Origin: Mycolicibacterium vinylchloridicum
GTDB lineage: Bacteria > Actinomycetota > Actinomycetes > Mycobacteriales > Mycobacteriaceae
NCBI RefSeq assembly: GCF_013404075.1
Contig: NZ_JACBJQ010000044.1
Location: forward strand, 1-45,618
Length of the DNA: 45,618 bases
Direction: 5' to 3'
Part shown: positions 1 to 7,952 of the stretch, piece by piece
How positions within the stretch are numbered: position 1 is the first letter of the stretch
How the letters are laid out: every line of letters begins with the position of its first letter
Program-made: the position numbers and the translations under genes
Notes under the pieces: model-generated
What the model saw: the letters and a program-made list of their open reading frames with translations, nothing else
Told to the model about the DNA's origin: nothing
The model's database searches: none

Positions 1-4
1 AAAG

Positions 5-118
5 TTACGGCGGCCATAGCGGCAGGGAAACGCCCGGTCCCATCCCGAACCCGGAAGCTAAGCCTGCCAGCGCCGATGATACTACCCAACACGGGTGGAA
101 AAGTAGGACACCGCCGAA
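5..118 (+). rRNA. rrf: 5S ribosomal RNA
   Basis: The stretch matches the mycobacterial 5S rRNA pattern: a 5' arm beginning TTACGGCGGCC pairs with a 3' arm GACACCGCCGAAC, and the conserved internal segments GGGAAACGCCCGGTCCCAT and GAACCCGGAAGCTAAG are present. It is the last gene of an rRNA operon whose 16S and 23S genes lie before the window. The next genes are ogt and alkA on the other strand, which is also the arrangement in M. tuberculosis. The ends are set by pairing of the terminal helix and may be off by a few bases. Confidence 0.95.
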
Positions 119-130
119 CACAATTTAAGT

Positions 131-174
131 CCTGGGCCCCCCAATTTCGATTGGGGGGCCCAGGCATTTCTGTT
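131..174 (+). terminator. rRNA operon terminator hairpin
   Basis: A perfect 14-bp inverted repeat (131-144 with 151-164) encloses the six-base loop TTTCGA. It is very GC-rich and is followed by a mildly T-rich stretch (ATTTCTGTTT). It starts 13 bases after the 5S rRNA, as expected of the terminator of the rRNA operon. Confidence 0.9.
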
Positions 175-199
175 TCAGAATGGTTTATAGAATGGCTCT

Positions 200-874
200 C
201 TAAAGTGAGCTGGCGCCTGAATAAACAAGCGCACCGCCGAGAATGCCGAAAACAATCAGGGTGAGGACGCGCTGTCGTCGCTGCATCCAATCACGGAATG
301 CGTCGAGGAATCGGTCGATCCGATGTGTCCACACTGCATAGCCGATAATCGGCACCGCCGCGGTCGAGCCGCCGACGAGCGTGAAATACGTGACCGCTCC
401 CGCGACTCCGGCTCCGCTCAGCGGGGACGAGCCGATGATGTAGCCGGCGGCAGCGCACGCCGCGACCACCTTGACGTTGATCACCGTCAGGGCAACCCCG
501 GTCATAGCGGCGCTCAGCGGCGTGATCCGTTTGATGCGGCCGACCCAGCGGGGAGTAATCGTGCTCGATTGCGATCGGCGCCAATAGATCACGCCACCGA
601 CCAGGGCCAACACCCCGAGGCCGATGCGCAGCCAGCTGGTCCACGACGGTGCCGGTGCGTCGAGCCTCTGCACGAGCTGGGGCACCTGCAGGAATGCCAC
701 CGTGATCGCGGCTTTGCCCACCAGCCATCCGGCGATGAAGGCCAGGCCCACCGGCCGCGGCCGCTCGCTATGGACCACCAGTGCAACGGCAGGAATGACG
801 GTGAACGGAGACAGTGCCACCACGGCGGCCAGGGCCGTCAGTTCTCCGAGTAACGGTAGCCATCCATGCCACAT
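200..874 (-). CDS. GAP/SfLAP-family (LysE-like) membrane protein
   Basis: A 224-residue integral membrane protein with about six hydrophobic segments and the family-like stretch LSPFTVIPAVALVV near residues 20-33, followed by a Gly-rich second helix (LAFIAGWLVGKA). This resembles the sulfolipid-1-addressing / GAP family, small relatives of LysE-type transporters that in mycobacteria help place surface glycolipids. The ATG at 874 is preferred because the upstream part of the open frame overlaps the end of ogt and has no hydrophobic character; GTG at 877 is an alternative. It follows ogt on the same strand after 61 bp. The substrate cannot be read from the sequence. Confidence 0.75.
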   Translation of the reverse strand: MWHGWLPLLGELTALAAVVALSPFTVIPAVALVVHSERPRPVGLAFIAGWLVGKAAITVAFLQVPQLVQRLDAPAPSWTSWLRIGLGVLALVGGVIYWRRSQSSTITPRWVGRIKRITPLSAAMTGVALTVINVKVVAACAAAGYIIGSSPLSGAGVAGAVTYFTLVGGSTAAVPIIGYAVWTHRIDRFLDAFRDWMQRRQRVLTLIVFGILGGALVYSGASSL

Positions 875-935
875 CACCGTCAATTTTGCATCGCGTCCGT
901 GCGCCAGGATGGCCCGGGGCCGGATCGATCGACAC

Positions 936-1436
936 TCAGTCGAACAGCGTGGCCGATTCCCGGAGCCGCTCCAAGGCCAGCAGCTGCTTCTTGCGGTCCA
1001 GCCCGCCGCCATATCCGGTCAATCCACCGGTCGAACCGATGACACGGTGGCACGGCACGATGATGCCGATCGGATTGCGTCCGTTGGCCATCCCCACCGC
1101 CCGCGAGGCGCTCGGTGATCCGATCTGCATGGCGATTTCTCCGTACGACCGCGTCTCGCCATACGGGATGGTGCGAAGTGCCGCCCATACCTTCCGCTGG
1201 AATTCGGTTCCACCGAGGTCAAGATCGAGGTCGAATTCAGTGAGGTCGCCGGCGAAATAGGCGGCCAATTGCTCGACGGCCTCGGCGAACACCTCGTCCC
1301 GGGCCGGCTGCCAATCGGATCGGTCCGGCTCGTGGGTTTGGTCCACCATCCGCAGATGCATCAACGTCGAACCGATGCCGGCCAGCGTCAGTGGCCCGAC
1401 CGGGCTGTCGATGGTTCGGTACTGCAGTGTGGTCAT
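936..1436 (-). CDS. ogt: methylated-DNA--protein-cysteine methyltransferase
   Basis: A suicide DNA repair enzyme that moves the alkyl group from O6-alkylguanine to its own cysteine. The 166-residue protein has the invariant active-site motif IVPCHRV (Cys about 129), the helix-turn-helix segment around SYGEIAMQIGSPSASRAVG and the Asn hinge (MANGRNPIG). Length is typical of Ogt. Its ATG shares one base with the TGA of the upstream ada-alkA gene (TGATG), so the two are almost certainly co-translated. The same pair is Rv1316c/Rv1317c in M. tuberculosis, where it belongs to the adaptive response to alkylation. Confidence 0.95.
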   Translation of the reverse strand: MTTLQYRTIDSPVGPLTLAGIGSTLMHLRMVDQTHEPDRSDWQPARDEVFAEAVEQLAAYFAGDLTEFDLDLDLGGTEFQRKVWAALRTIPYGETRSYGEIAMQIGSPSASRAVGMANGRNPIGIIVPCHRVIGSTGGLTGYGGGLDRKKQLLALERLRESATLFD

Positions 1437-2926
1437 CACTTCGTCTCCTTCGGTGGCCACTGGTTGACGGAATGGTCGAGAGTCGTCCAGAGATGCTGTA
1501 CCGCATACGACCGCCAGGGTCGCCAGCGGGCACTGTGCGAAGTCAACGCCCGCACGTCGGCCGGCAGGCCCAGCCGTTCGGCCGCCAGCCGCACACCCAG
1601 ATCGCCGGCGGGAAAGGCGTCGGGATCGCCGAGCCCCCGCATCGCCACGATCTCGGCCGTCCACGGCCCGATCCCGGGCAGTGCCAGTAGCTGCCGGCGC
1701 GCTTGCTCCCAGTCGCAGCCCGGGTTCACGGCCAGCTCGCCGGTGGCCAACGCGGTGATCAGCGTGGTCAGCGACCGCCTGCGGGCAGCAGGCATCGCCA
1801 GATGGGCCGGATCGATATCGGTCAGCTGCGCGATGCTGGGGAACGTGTGCGTCAGGCCGCCGTGCGGGTCGTTCACCGCGCTGCCATAAGCGCTGACCAG
1901 TCGGGCCGCGTGAGTGCGTGCCGCCTTGGTCGACACCTGCTGACCGAGCACGGCTCGCACCGTCAGCTCCTCCTCGTCGACCGTGCGCGGGATGCGCTGC
2001 CCGGGCGCCTTGGCGATAACCGCCCGCAGGTCGGCGTCGCCCCCCAGCACGTCGATGACAGCCTCGGGGTCGGCGTCGAGGTCCAGCAACCGCCGGCACC
2101 GGGCGATTGCCGTCGACAGATCGCGTACCTGCTCGAGCACCAGCGTGCATCGGACGTGGTCAGGCTGCGGTGTCAGGCTGACCACCCCATACCCCGACGG
2201 CAGGCGCAGGGTGCGGCGGAAGGTGCCGTCGCGCACCTCTTCGCAACCGGGTACCGCGCCGGCGGCCAGATGTCCGAACACTCCCTCGTAGGCGAACGGC
2301 GTCCGCACCGGCAACCGCAGCGACAGCGCCTGCCCGCCCGGTGCACTCCCGTGCCGATCCCGGTGGATTGTCTTGTGCCGCAGCTCTGTCGGCGTCATGT
2401 CGCAGGCCGCGCGAATGGTGTCGTTGAACTGCCGGATGCTGGCGAAGCCGGCCGCGAACGCGATGTCGCTGAACGGCATGTCGGTGGTCTCGATCAGCAC
2501 GCGCGCCGTCTGCACCCGCTGGGCGCGAGCCAGCGCAAGCGGGCCGGCACCCACTTCGGCCTGCAGCATGCGCTCCAGCTGACGGGTGGTGTAGCCCACC
2601 CGCGCTGCCAATCCGGTGACCCCTTCACGGTCCACCGCGCCGTCGGCGATCAGCCGCATCGCCCGGGCAACGGCGTCACCGCGCACATTCCATTCGGGCG
2701 AGCCCGGCGACGCGTCGGGACGGCATCGCTTGCAGGCCCGGAATCCCGCCCGCTGGGCGGCCGCCGAGCTGGGGTAGAAACACACGTTGCGGGCCAGCGG
2801 TAAGCGCACCGGGCAGCTGGGCCGGCAATAGATACCGGTGGTCTTGACCGCCGTGACGAACCAACCGTCGAACCGGGCGTCCCGGGACTGCACCGCCCGG
2901 TAGCAGTGGTCGAAATCGTCATGCAT
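1436..2926 (-). CDS. alkA: Ada-type regulator fused to AlkA 3-methyladenine DNA glycosylase
   Basis: A 496-residue fusion. Residues 1-75 are an Ada methyl-phosphotriester domain with four cysteines in zinc-binding spacing (about C34, C38, C65, C68). Residues 85-185 hold an AraC-type helix-turn-helix domain (LERMLQAEVG, FSDIAFAAGFASIRQFN). Residues 200-480 are an AlkA glycosylase with the helix-hairpin-helix LPGIGPWTAEIVAMR and a catalytic Asp near 442 (FPAGDLGV). By family knowledge the protein senses methylated DNA, activates the alkylation response and excises alkylated bases. The start is the ATG at 2926, because the upstream open frame antisense to the HD gene is not conserved-looking. 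It is upstream of, and translationally coupled to, ogt. Confidence 0.95.
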   Translation of the reverse strand: MHDDFDHCYRAVQSRDARFDGWFVTAVKTTGIYCRPSCPVRLPLARNVCFYPSSAAAQRAGFRACKRCRPDASPGSPEWNVRGDAVARAMRLIADGAVDREGVTGLAARVGYTTRQLERMLQAEVGAGPLALARAQRVQTARVLIETTDMPFSDIAFAAGFASIRQFNDTIRAACDMTPTELRHKTIHRDRHGSAPGGQALSLRLPVRTPFAYEGVFGHLAAGAVPGCEEVRDGTFRRTLRLPSGYGVVSLTPQPDHVRCTLVLEQVRDLSTAIARCRRLLDLDADPEAVIDVLGGDADLRAVIAKAPGQRIPRTVDEEELTVRAVLGQQVSTKAARTHAARLVSAYGSAVNDPHGGLTHTFPSIAQLTDIDPAHLAMPAARRRSLTTLITALATGELAVNPGCDWEQARRQLLALPGIGPWTAEIVAMRGLGDPDAFPAGDLGVRLAAERLGLPADVRALTSHSARWRPWRSYAVQHLWTTLDHSVNQWPPKETK

Positions 2927-2991
2927 GCTTCGACTTTTACACGCAGGCACCGACAGTACTAGCGGAAAACCGACATCGTGGTCAGTGCGCG

Positions 2992-3666
2992 CTATCCGGC
3001 CGCGGCCCGCACTGGCCGATCGCCCCATCCCGAGTTGCCCACCAGATCCAAGAACGTGAACGACGGGCCGCCGTTGATCACCTGATGCAGGTGGGCCGGA
3101 AACGAGAACGGCGGGGCCTTCATCGGGTTGGCCCGGGTGTCCTCGGCGATCGCGGAGGCGATCGCGTACCCCAGATCGTGGCGAGGCCACGCGGCGTGCA
3201 CCCGTTCGGCGAAGTCGGGAGACAGCCGGTGCTTGTCGAACCCGTTGATATCCAACGCGATTCCGAGGTGCGAGACCGATTGGACCGGCCCGAATCGGTG
3301 TGCCAGGCCGACGCTGGTGTGCAGTGCGATCGCCTGCCACACGGTGTGCACGGAGTCGTCGGCGACACCGTGGTCACGCAGGAAGGCGGCCGCGGCATCG
3401 GCCCCGTCGACCTCGAAGCGCTGGTCACCACCGCCGAAGGCGGTGACGCCAAGGTCGTGCAGGATGCAGCTGAGGAAGACCAGTTCGTCGTCGTAGTCCA
3501 GGCCGGCGCGCACACCGTCGGCGGCCGCGAGTTCGCGTCCGAACAGATAGCTCCGGATGCAGTGGTTGGTGATGAAGACTTCAGATACGTCGGTCACGAG
3601 CTCCCACGCGGCTGAACAGATATCGGAGTCCGGTAGGCCCCAGCGGGCCGAATCGTTGACGGTCAT
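2992..3666 (-). CDS. HD-domain metal-dependent hydrolase, cyanamide-hydratase-like
   Basis: A 224-residue protein with an HD-type metal site: His in the helix NHCIRSYLFG (about residue 35), the HD pair in CILHDLGVTAF (about 70) and a later His in AIALHTS. The overall pattern (NHxxRSYLFG, HDLG, AIxLHTS) is that of HD hydrolases annotated as cyanamide hydratase-like, but the substrate is unknown. It lies 63 bp downstream of a GlxA-type regulator on the same strand and may be under its control. Not part of the M. tuberculosis ogt-alkA neighbourhood. Confidence 0.8.
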   Translation of the reverse strand: MTVNDSARWGLPDSDICSAAWELVTDVSEVFITNHCIRSYLFGRELAAADGVRAGLDYDDELVFLSCILHDLGVTAFGGGDQRFEVDGADAAAAFLRDHGVADDSVHTVWQAIALHTSVGLAHRFGPVQSVSHLGIALDINGFDKHRLSPDFAERVHAAWPRHDLGYAIASAIAEDTRANPMKAPPFSFPAHLHQVINGGPSFTFLDLVGNSGWGDRPVRAAAG

Positions 3667-3729
3667 GACACCACGGTGCCGAGCCTGGACCCGTCATACC
3701 AGTGGCCTGAAGGCCGCGTACCCCTCGGA

Positions 3730-4692
3730 TCAGGACACCAGCCGGTCGCGGAAGGTGCTGCGGTAGGTCTGTGGCGCCACCCCGGTGAGGCGGCGGAACT
3801 GATCGCGGAAGTTGGCCGGCGAGCTGAACCCGACCAGACGGCCGATCCTTTCCACCCCCTCGGACGTGCTCTCGAGCATCTGCTGCGCATGGCGAACCCG
3901 CACTCCGGTCACCCACTGCATGGGCGTCTGCGAAGTCTCCGCCTGGAAACGGCGGTTGAGGGTGCGGATGCTCATCGCGCCGACGTCGGCGATATCGGCG
4001 AGGGTGAGCTCGGAGCTCGCGTTCTGTTCGATCCAGGCCAGCACGGCATCCAATGTGGTGTGAGCGGCAATGGTCTTGGCGGGCAATTGATTTCGAACGA
4101 TGAATTGGGCTTGCCCGCCGCTGCGGTGCAGCGGCGCGACCGCAAGCCGGGCCGCGGTCGCGGCGACCGCGGAGCCGTGGTCGAGTTGCACCATGTGCAG
4201 GCACAGATCCAGACCCGCCGACGCCCCGGCGGATGTGAGGATCTGCCCGTCGTCGACGTAGAGGACGTCGGGATCGAGTTCGACCGCCGGGTAGCGGGCG
4301 CGGAACAGACCGGCGGCCACCCAGTGCGTCGTGGCCCGCCGCCCGTCGAGCAACCCCGCCTCCGCCAGCGTGAACGCACCGGAGCAGATCGAGGCGATGC
4401 GGGCGCCGCGCTCGCAGGCACCGCGCAGCGCGGCCAGTACGTCCTCGGGAACCTCAGAGGCGGCTTCGTTGCGGCCGGGAACGACGACGGTGTCGGCACC
4501 GGCCAATGCGTCGAGGCCGTGCTCGGTGCCGATCGACAGCGGTCCTGCCGGCACTATCGGCGTGGCGGCGCAGACCAGCACCCGGTAGCCGTTGGTGCCA
4601 TCCGGCAAGGGCACTCGGCTGAACACCTCCACCGCCGTGGCCAGGTCGAAGGCGACCACGTCGGGCAGGGCGAGAACGGCCACCGTGTGCAC
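3730..4692 (-). CDS. GlxA-family AraC transcriptional regulator with DJ-1/PfpI domain
   Basis: A 320-residue regulator. Residues 1-170 form a DJ-1/PfpI-like sensor domain with the nucleophile-elbow-like segment ASICSGAFTLAEAGLL (Cys about 104). Residues 220-320 hold the two AraC helix-turn-helix units (LTLADIADVGAMSIRTLNRRF and IGRLVGFSSPANFRDQFRRLTG). Starts with GTG at 4692. The likely target is the HD-domain gene immediately downstream, but no operator was identified. The effector is unknown. Confidence 0.88.
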   Translation of the reverse strand: MHTVAVLALPDVVAFDLATAVEVFSRVPLPDGTNGYRVLVCAATPIVPAGPLSIGTEHGLDALAGADTVVVPGRNEAASEVPEDVLAALRGACERGARIASICSGAFTLAEAGLLDGRRATTHWVAAGLFRARYPAVELDPDVLYVDDGQILTSAGASAGLDLCLHMVQLDHGSAVAATAARLAVAPLHRSGGQAQFIVRNQLPAKTIAAHTTLDAVLAWIEQNASSELTLADIADVGAMSIRTLNRRFQAETSQTPMQWVTGVRVRHAQQMLESTSEGVERIGRLVGFSSPANFRDQFRRLTGVAPQTYRSTFRDRLVS

Positions 4693-4761
4693 GGAGCCAG
4701 GATAGGTGTCCAGATTGGGCGTTGTCGCCGGATTCTGGCCAGGTATCGCCGGGTTATTGCC

Positions 4762-6366
4762 TCATGCCGGAACCGCGAGCCGGATCGGCTGGTCGTGACC
4801 GCGCAGCGTCACGGTTTCACCCAGCACCCAGTGGGCGCGCTCCTGCTCGCTGGCGTTCTCGACCGTCGTGGCCGAGGCGACGACCCGGCTGTCCGCGGTC
4901 TTGGCCAGCTCCGACAGCCGTGCGGCCTCGTTGACCGGACCGCCGATCACGGTGTACTCGAATCGCTCGTTGGCGCCCACGTTGCCGGCCACCACCTGCC
5001 CGGCCGCCACCCCGATGCCGGCGGGGCACTCGGGTACCTCCCGCGCCAGTCGCTGCACGATCTTGCGGGCCGCGGCCAGGGCGTCGTCTTCGGGATTGTC
5101 GAGGGCGGCGGGGGCGCCGAACACCGCCAGCGTCGCATCGCCTTCGAACTTGTTGAGCAACCCGTGGTGGCGGTTGACCTCGTCGACGATCACGGCGAAG
5201 AACCGGTTGAGCAACTCCACCACCTCGATCGGCGGCAGGGTGCTGACCAGTTGCGTTGACCCGACGATATCGACGAAAAGCACTGCCACATGGCGCTCTT
5301 CGCCGCCCAGTGTGGGCCGTTGCAGTTCCGCGGCAGCGGCGACCTCGCGGCCGACGTGGCGGCCGAACAGATCGCGGACTCGCTCACGTTCGCGCAGCCC
5401 GGCCACCATGGAGTTGAAACCCCTTTGCAATTCCCCGAGTTCGGTGCCGTCGAAGACCACGAGATTGGCGCTCAGGTCGCCGTCCTCGACGCGTTTGAGG
5501 GCCGAGCGCACCACGCGCACCGGAGTTGCGATGAGCCAGGCCAGAATCCACATCAAGAGGAAGCCGGCGACCAGCGCTGCCACCGAGATGATGAGGATCG
5601 CGACTTCCAGCTGCGTCCTGGTGAGGTTCTGCAGCAGCAATGAAAGCAGTGCGGTCAGTCCGATTCCGATCATCGGAACCCCCGACACCAGCATCCACAC
5701 CGTCATGGTGCGGCCCATGATCCCGGGCGCAAGCCGATGTGGCGGCGGCCCGGCCGCAAGCGCCTGGGCCGCCACCGGGCGCAGGGCGAACTCGGTGACC
5801 ATGTAGGCGCCGGTGGACACCAGGACGCCGCAGAAGCCCACCCCGAGCGCGATCCGGGGGATGAAGTCGGCGTCGTACAGCCCGTAGAGGATAGTGAACG
5901 CCGCGGTGCCGACCGCCCACAGTGTCAGCTGAGCCAGGGCGACTCGCCACGGCGTGAAGAAGACGTTGCGCTGGTCGATCCGGGTCGGGGTGCGTCCCTC
6001 GATGGCCCAGCGGAGGTCATTGACCGTGCGGGTGGTGATCCACCAGCTGCCGAACGCCAGCGCGGAGGCGGCATAGGCGGGCGCCACCGCAAAGGTGAGC
6101 CACGCGGGCACGTCGTGGAACACGCTGGGCACGGGGAATGCCACCGTCACCAGCAGTGCGGCCACCAGGATTCCGATGACGTTCACGCCCAGTAGCGACA
6201 CGGTGACCAGCGTCTGGATCCGGACCCGGCGGCGGCCCGGGCTTTCGTTGACCCGTCCCAGGATCAATGACCCGTAGGCCGGGGTGGCGACCAACCGGCC
6301 GCTCTGCCGAGTGACCCGCTCCAGAACCCGGCCCAACCGCTGCGCAATGCTGGGGTGGGAACTCAT
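4762..6366 (-). CDS. membrane HAMP-domain adenylate cyclase (class III)
   Basis: A 534-residue protein with about six transmembrane segments in residues 52-280, a HAMP linker (about 280-335) and a class III cyclase domain (355-530). Catalytic signatures are present: metal Asp in FVDIVGST (about D366), NKFEGDATLAVFG (about K406 and D410), YTVIGGPVNEAARLSE with Thr about 472, Asn about 479 and Arg about 483. This is the Rv1318c/Rv1319c/Rv1320c type, which makes cAMP from ATP. Only one copy is present here, whereas M. tuberculosis has three in tandem. Divergent from nucS with 49 bp between start codons. Confidence 0.92.
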   Translation of the reverse strand: MSSHPSIAQRLGRVLERVTRQSGRLVATPAYGSLILGRVNESPGRRRVRIQTLVTVSLLGVNVIGILVAALLVTVAFPVPSVFHDVPAWLTFAVAPAYAASALAFGSWWITTRTVNDLRWAIEGRTPTRIDQRNVFFTPWRVALAQLTLWAVGTAAFTILYGLYDADFIPRIALGVGFCGVLVSTGAYMVTEFALRPVAAQALAAGPPPHRLAPGIMGRTMTVWMLVSGVPMIGIGLTALLSLLLQNLTRTQLEVAILIISVAALVAGFLLMWILAWLIATPVRVVRSALKRVEDGDLSANLVVFDGTELGELQRGFNSMVAGLRERERVRDLFGRHVGREVAAAAELQRPTLGGEERHVAVLFVDIVGSTQLVSTLPPIEVVELLNRFFAVIVDEVNRHHGLLNKFEGDATLAVFGAPAALDNPEDDALAAARKIVQRLAREVPECPAGIGVAAGQVVAGNVGANERFEYTVIGGPVNEAARLSELAKTADSRVVASATTVENASEQERAHWVLGETVTLRGHDQPIRLAVPA

Positions 6367-6403
6367 CGTGGCGTCAGCCTAATTCGTCTCAGGTGCCAGA
6401 CCC

Positions 6404-6409
6404 TAAGCT
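6404..6409 (+). promoter_or_regulatory. predicted -10 element of nucS, leaderless arrangement
   Basis: TAAGCT fits the mycobacterial TANNNT -10 consensus and stands exactly six bases before the GTG start of nucS. That spacing would put the transcription start at or next to the start codon, giving a leaderless mRNA. No Shine-Dalgarno sequence is visible. Confidence 0.45.
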
Positions 6410-6415
6410 TGTGCG

Positions 6416-7090
6416 GTGCGCCTCGTGATCGCTCAATGCACCGTCGACTACATCGGCCGCCTCACCGCCCATCTGCCGTCTGCTCGCCGGCTGCTGCTCA
6501 TCAAGGCCGACGGCTCGGTCAGCGTGCACGCCGACGACCGGGCCTACAAGCCGCTGAACTGGATGAGCCCGCCCTGCTGGCTGACCGAAGATGCGCAGGA
6601 CGGTTCTTTGCCCGTATGGGTGGTGGAGAACAAGACCGGTGAGCAGCTGCGCATCACCCTCGAAGCCATCGAACACGACTCCAGCCACGAGCTGGGGATC
6701 GATCCGGGCTTGGTGAAGGACGGTGTCGAGGCCCATCTGCAGGAGTTGTTGGCCGAGCACATCGAACTTCTGGGTGACGGCTACACGCTGGTTCGCCGGG
6801 AGTACATGACCGCGATCGGACCGGTGGACATCCTCTGCCGCGATGATGCGGGCCGCACGGTGGCGGTGGAGATCAAACGTCGCGGCGAGATTGACGGTGT
6901 CGAGCAGTTGACGCGCTACCTCGAACTGCTCAACCGGGACAGCCTGCTAGCACCGGTCAGCGGTGTTTTCGCTGCCCAGCAGATCAAGCCGCAAGCGCGC
7001 ACACTGGCGACCGATCGCGGAATACGTTGCGTCACTCTGGATTATGACGTGATGCGCGGTATGGACAGCGACGAGTTCCGGCTCTTCTGA
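6416..7090 (+). CDS. nucS: mismatch-specific endonuclease NucS/EndoMS
   Basis: A 224-residue two-domain nuclease that cuts both strands at DNA mismatches and carries the non-canonical mismatch repair of MutS/MutL-less actinobacteria. The C-terminal RecB-like catalytic core is visible as GPVDILCRD (D about 138) and VAVEIKRRG (E about 152, K about 154), followed by GVEQLTRYLELL. The protein ends in DEFRLF, which resembles the short C-terminal beta-clamp-binding peptide reported for actinobacterial EndoMS. Starts with GTG, apparently leaderless. Its TGA overlaps the ATG of the next gene (TGATG). Confidence 0.96.
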   Translation: MRLVIAQCTVDYIGRLTAHLPSARRLLLIKADGSVSVHADDRAYKPLNWMSPPCWLTEDAQDGSLPVWVVENKTGEQLRITLEAIEHDSSHELGIDPGLVKDGVEAHLQELLAEHIELLGDGYTLVRREYMTAIGPVDILCRDDAGRTVAVEIKRRGEIDGVEQLTRYLELLNRDSLLAPVSGVFAAQQIKPQARTLATDRGIRCVTLDYDVMRGMDSDEFRLF

Positions 7091-7386
7091 TGCCGCGGCG
7101 CCGCCCGGAACGTCGGAAGGGGAGCGATCTAGGGCCGCTGCCCGGCCGGCGCCGAGTGGAGACGGGCGCCGACGGATTCGACTACGAGGTGCGGCCGATA
7201 CCGGGCGCACGTGCCGTCAAGAACTATCGGTGCCCGGGATGTGATCACGAAATCCGCTCGGGCACAGCGCATGTGGTGGTGTGGCCGGTGGACCACGGCG
7301 AGGCGGGACTCGAGGATCGGCGGCACTGGCACTCTACTTGCTGGACCAATCGCGCGACGCGCGGTCCCACCCGAAAGTGGTCGTAG
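7090..7386 (+). CDS. conserved small protein of the Rv1322 type
   Basis: A 98-residue basic protein translationally coupled to nucS (shared base in TGATG). The centre carries a zinc-ribbon-like half site YRCPGCDHEI (about residues 46-55) and a later H-W-H-S-T-C motif that could complete a metal site. The N-terminus is strongly basic (RRRPERRK). The position after nucS matches Rv1322 of M. tuberculosis. Function unknown; coupling to nucS suggests, but does not show, a role in the same process. It converges on the epimerase gene with four bases between stop codons. Confidence 0.8.
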   Translation: MPRRRPERRKGSDLGPLPGRRRVETGADGFDYEVRPIPGARAVKNYRCPGCDHEIRSGTAHVVVWPVDHGEAGLEDRRHWHSTCWTNRATRGPTRKWS

Positions 7387-7390
7387 CGGA

Positions 7391-7861
7391 CTAGTGCGAA
7401 GCGGCGGGCTCGACGAGCTCCACCAGAACGCCGCCGGCGTCCTTGGGGTGGATGAAGTTGATCCGCGAGTTCGCGGTTCCACGGCGCGGTGCCTCGTAGA
7501 TCAGCCGGACACCCTGGCTGCGCAACTGCTCCGAGATGGCGTCCAGATCGCTGACCCGGTAGGCCATCTGCTGGATGCCCGGGCCGCGCTTGTCGATGAA
7601 CTTGGCGATTGTGGACGTCTCGTCGAGCGGGGCCATCAGCTGGATCTGCGCGCAGTCGGGCGCGGCGTTCTTCAGCGACAGCATCGCCTCGCGAATACCC
7701 TGGTCTTCGTTGATCTCCTCGTGCACAAGGATCATGCCGAGGTGCTCGTGGTACCACTGGATGGCCGCGTCGAGATCCGGCACCGCGATGCCGACGTGGT
7801 CGACAGCGGTGACGAGTGAACCAGCGAGAACTGGACGGGCATCAACTTGCTCGGCAGTCAT
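7391..7861 (-). CDS. mce: methylmalonyl-CoA epimerase
   Basis: A 156-residue vicinal-oxygen-chelate protein that interconverts (R)- and (S)-methylmalonyl-CoA in propionate metabolism. Metal ligands typical of the family are seen in VDHVGIAVPDL (His), IQLMAP (Gln) and VLVELVEP (Glu), and the segment NFIHPKDAGGVLVEL is characteristic. The ATG at 7861 is chosen because it begins just before the fold; the upstream open frame overlaps the divergent thiolase. Matches Rv1322A in position. Confidence 0.92.
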   Translation of the reverse strand: MTAEQVDARPVLAGSLVTAVDHVGIAVPDLDAAIQWYHEHLGMILVHEEINEDQGIREAMLSLKNAAPDCAQIQLMAPLDETSTIAKFIDKRGPGIQQMAYRVSDLDAISEQLRSQGVRLIYEAPRRGTANSRINFIHPKDAGGVLVELVEPAASH

Positions 7862-7952
7862 AACGCAAAGGTAACCTAACCACATCGGATACAACACTCG
7901 GGGATCCGGGAATAGCCGCATCGAGGCGGCACCAAACGCTCTGGAGGTAGGA

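Noticed and set aside
3676..5259. A 527-codon plus-strand open frame.
   Set aside because: It is antisense to the GlxA regulator and the cyclase, both of which have complete domain signatures; the product has no recognisable domain and skewed composition.
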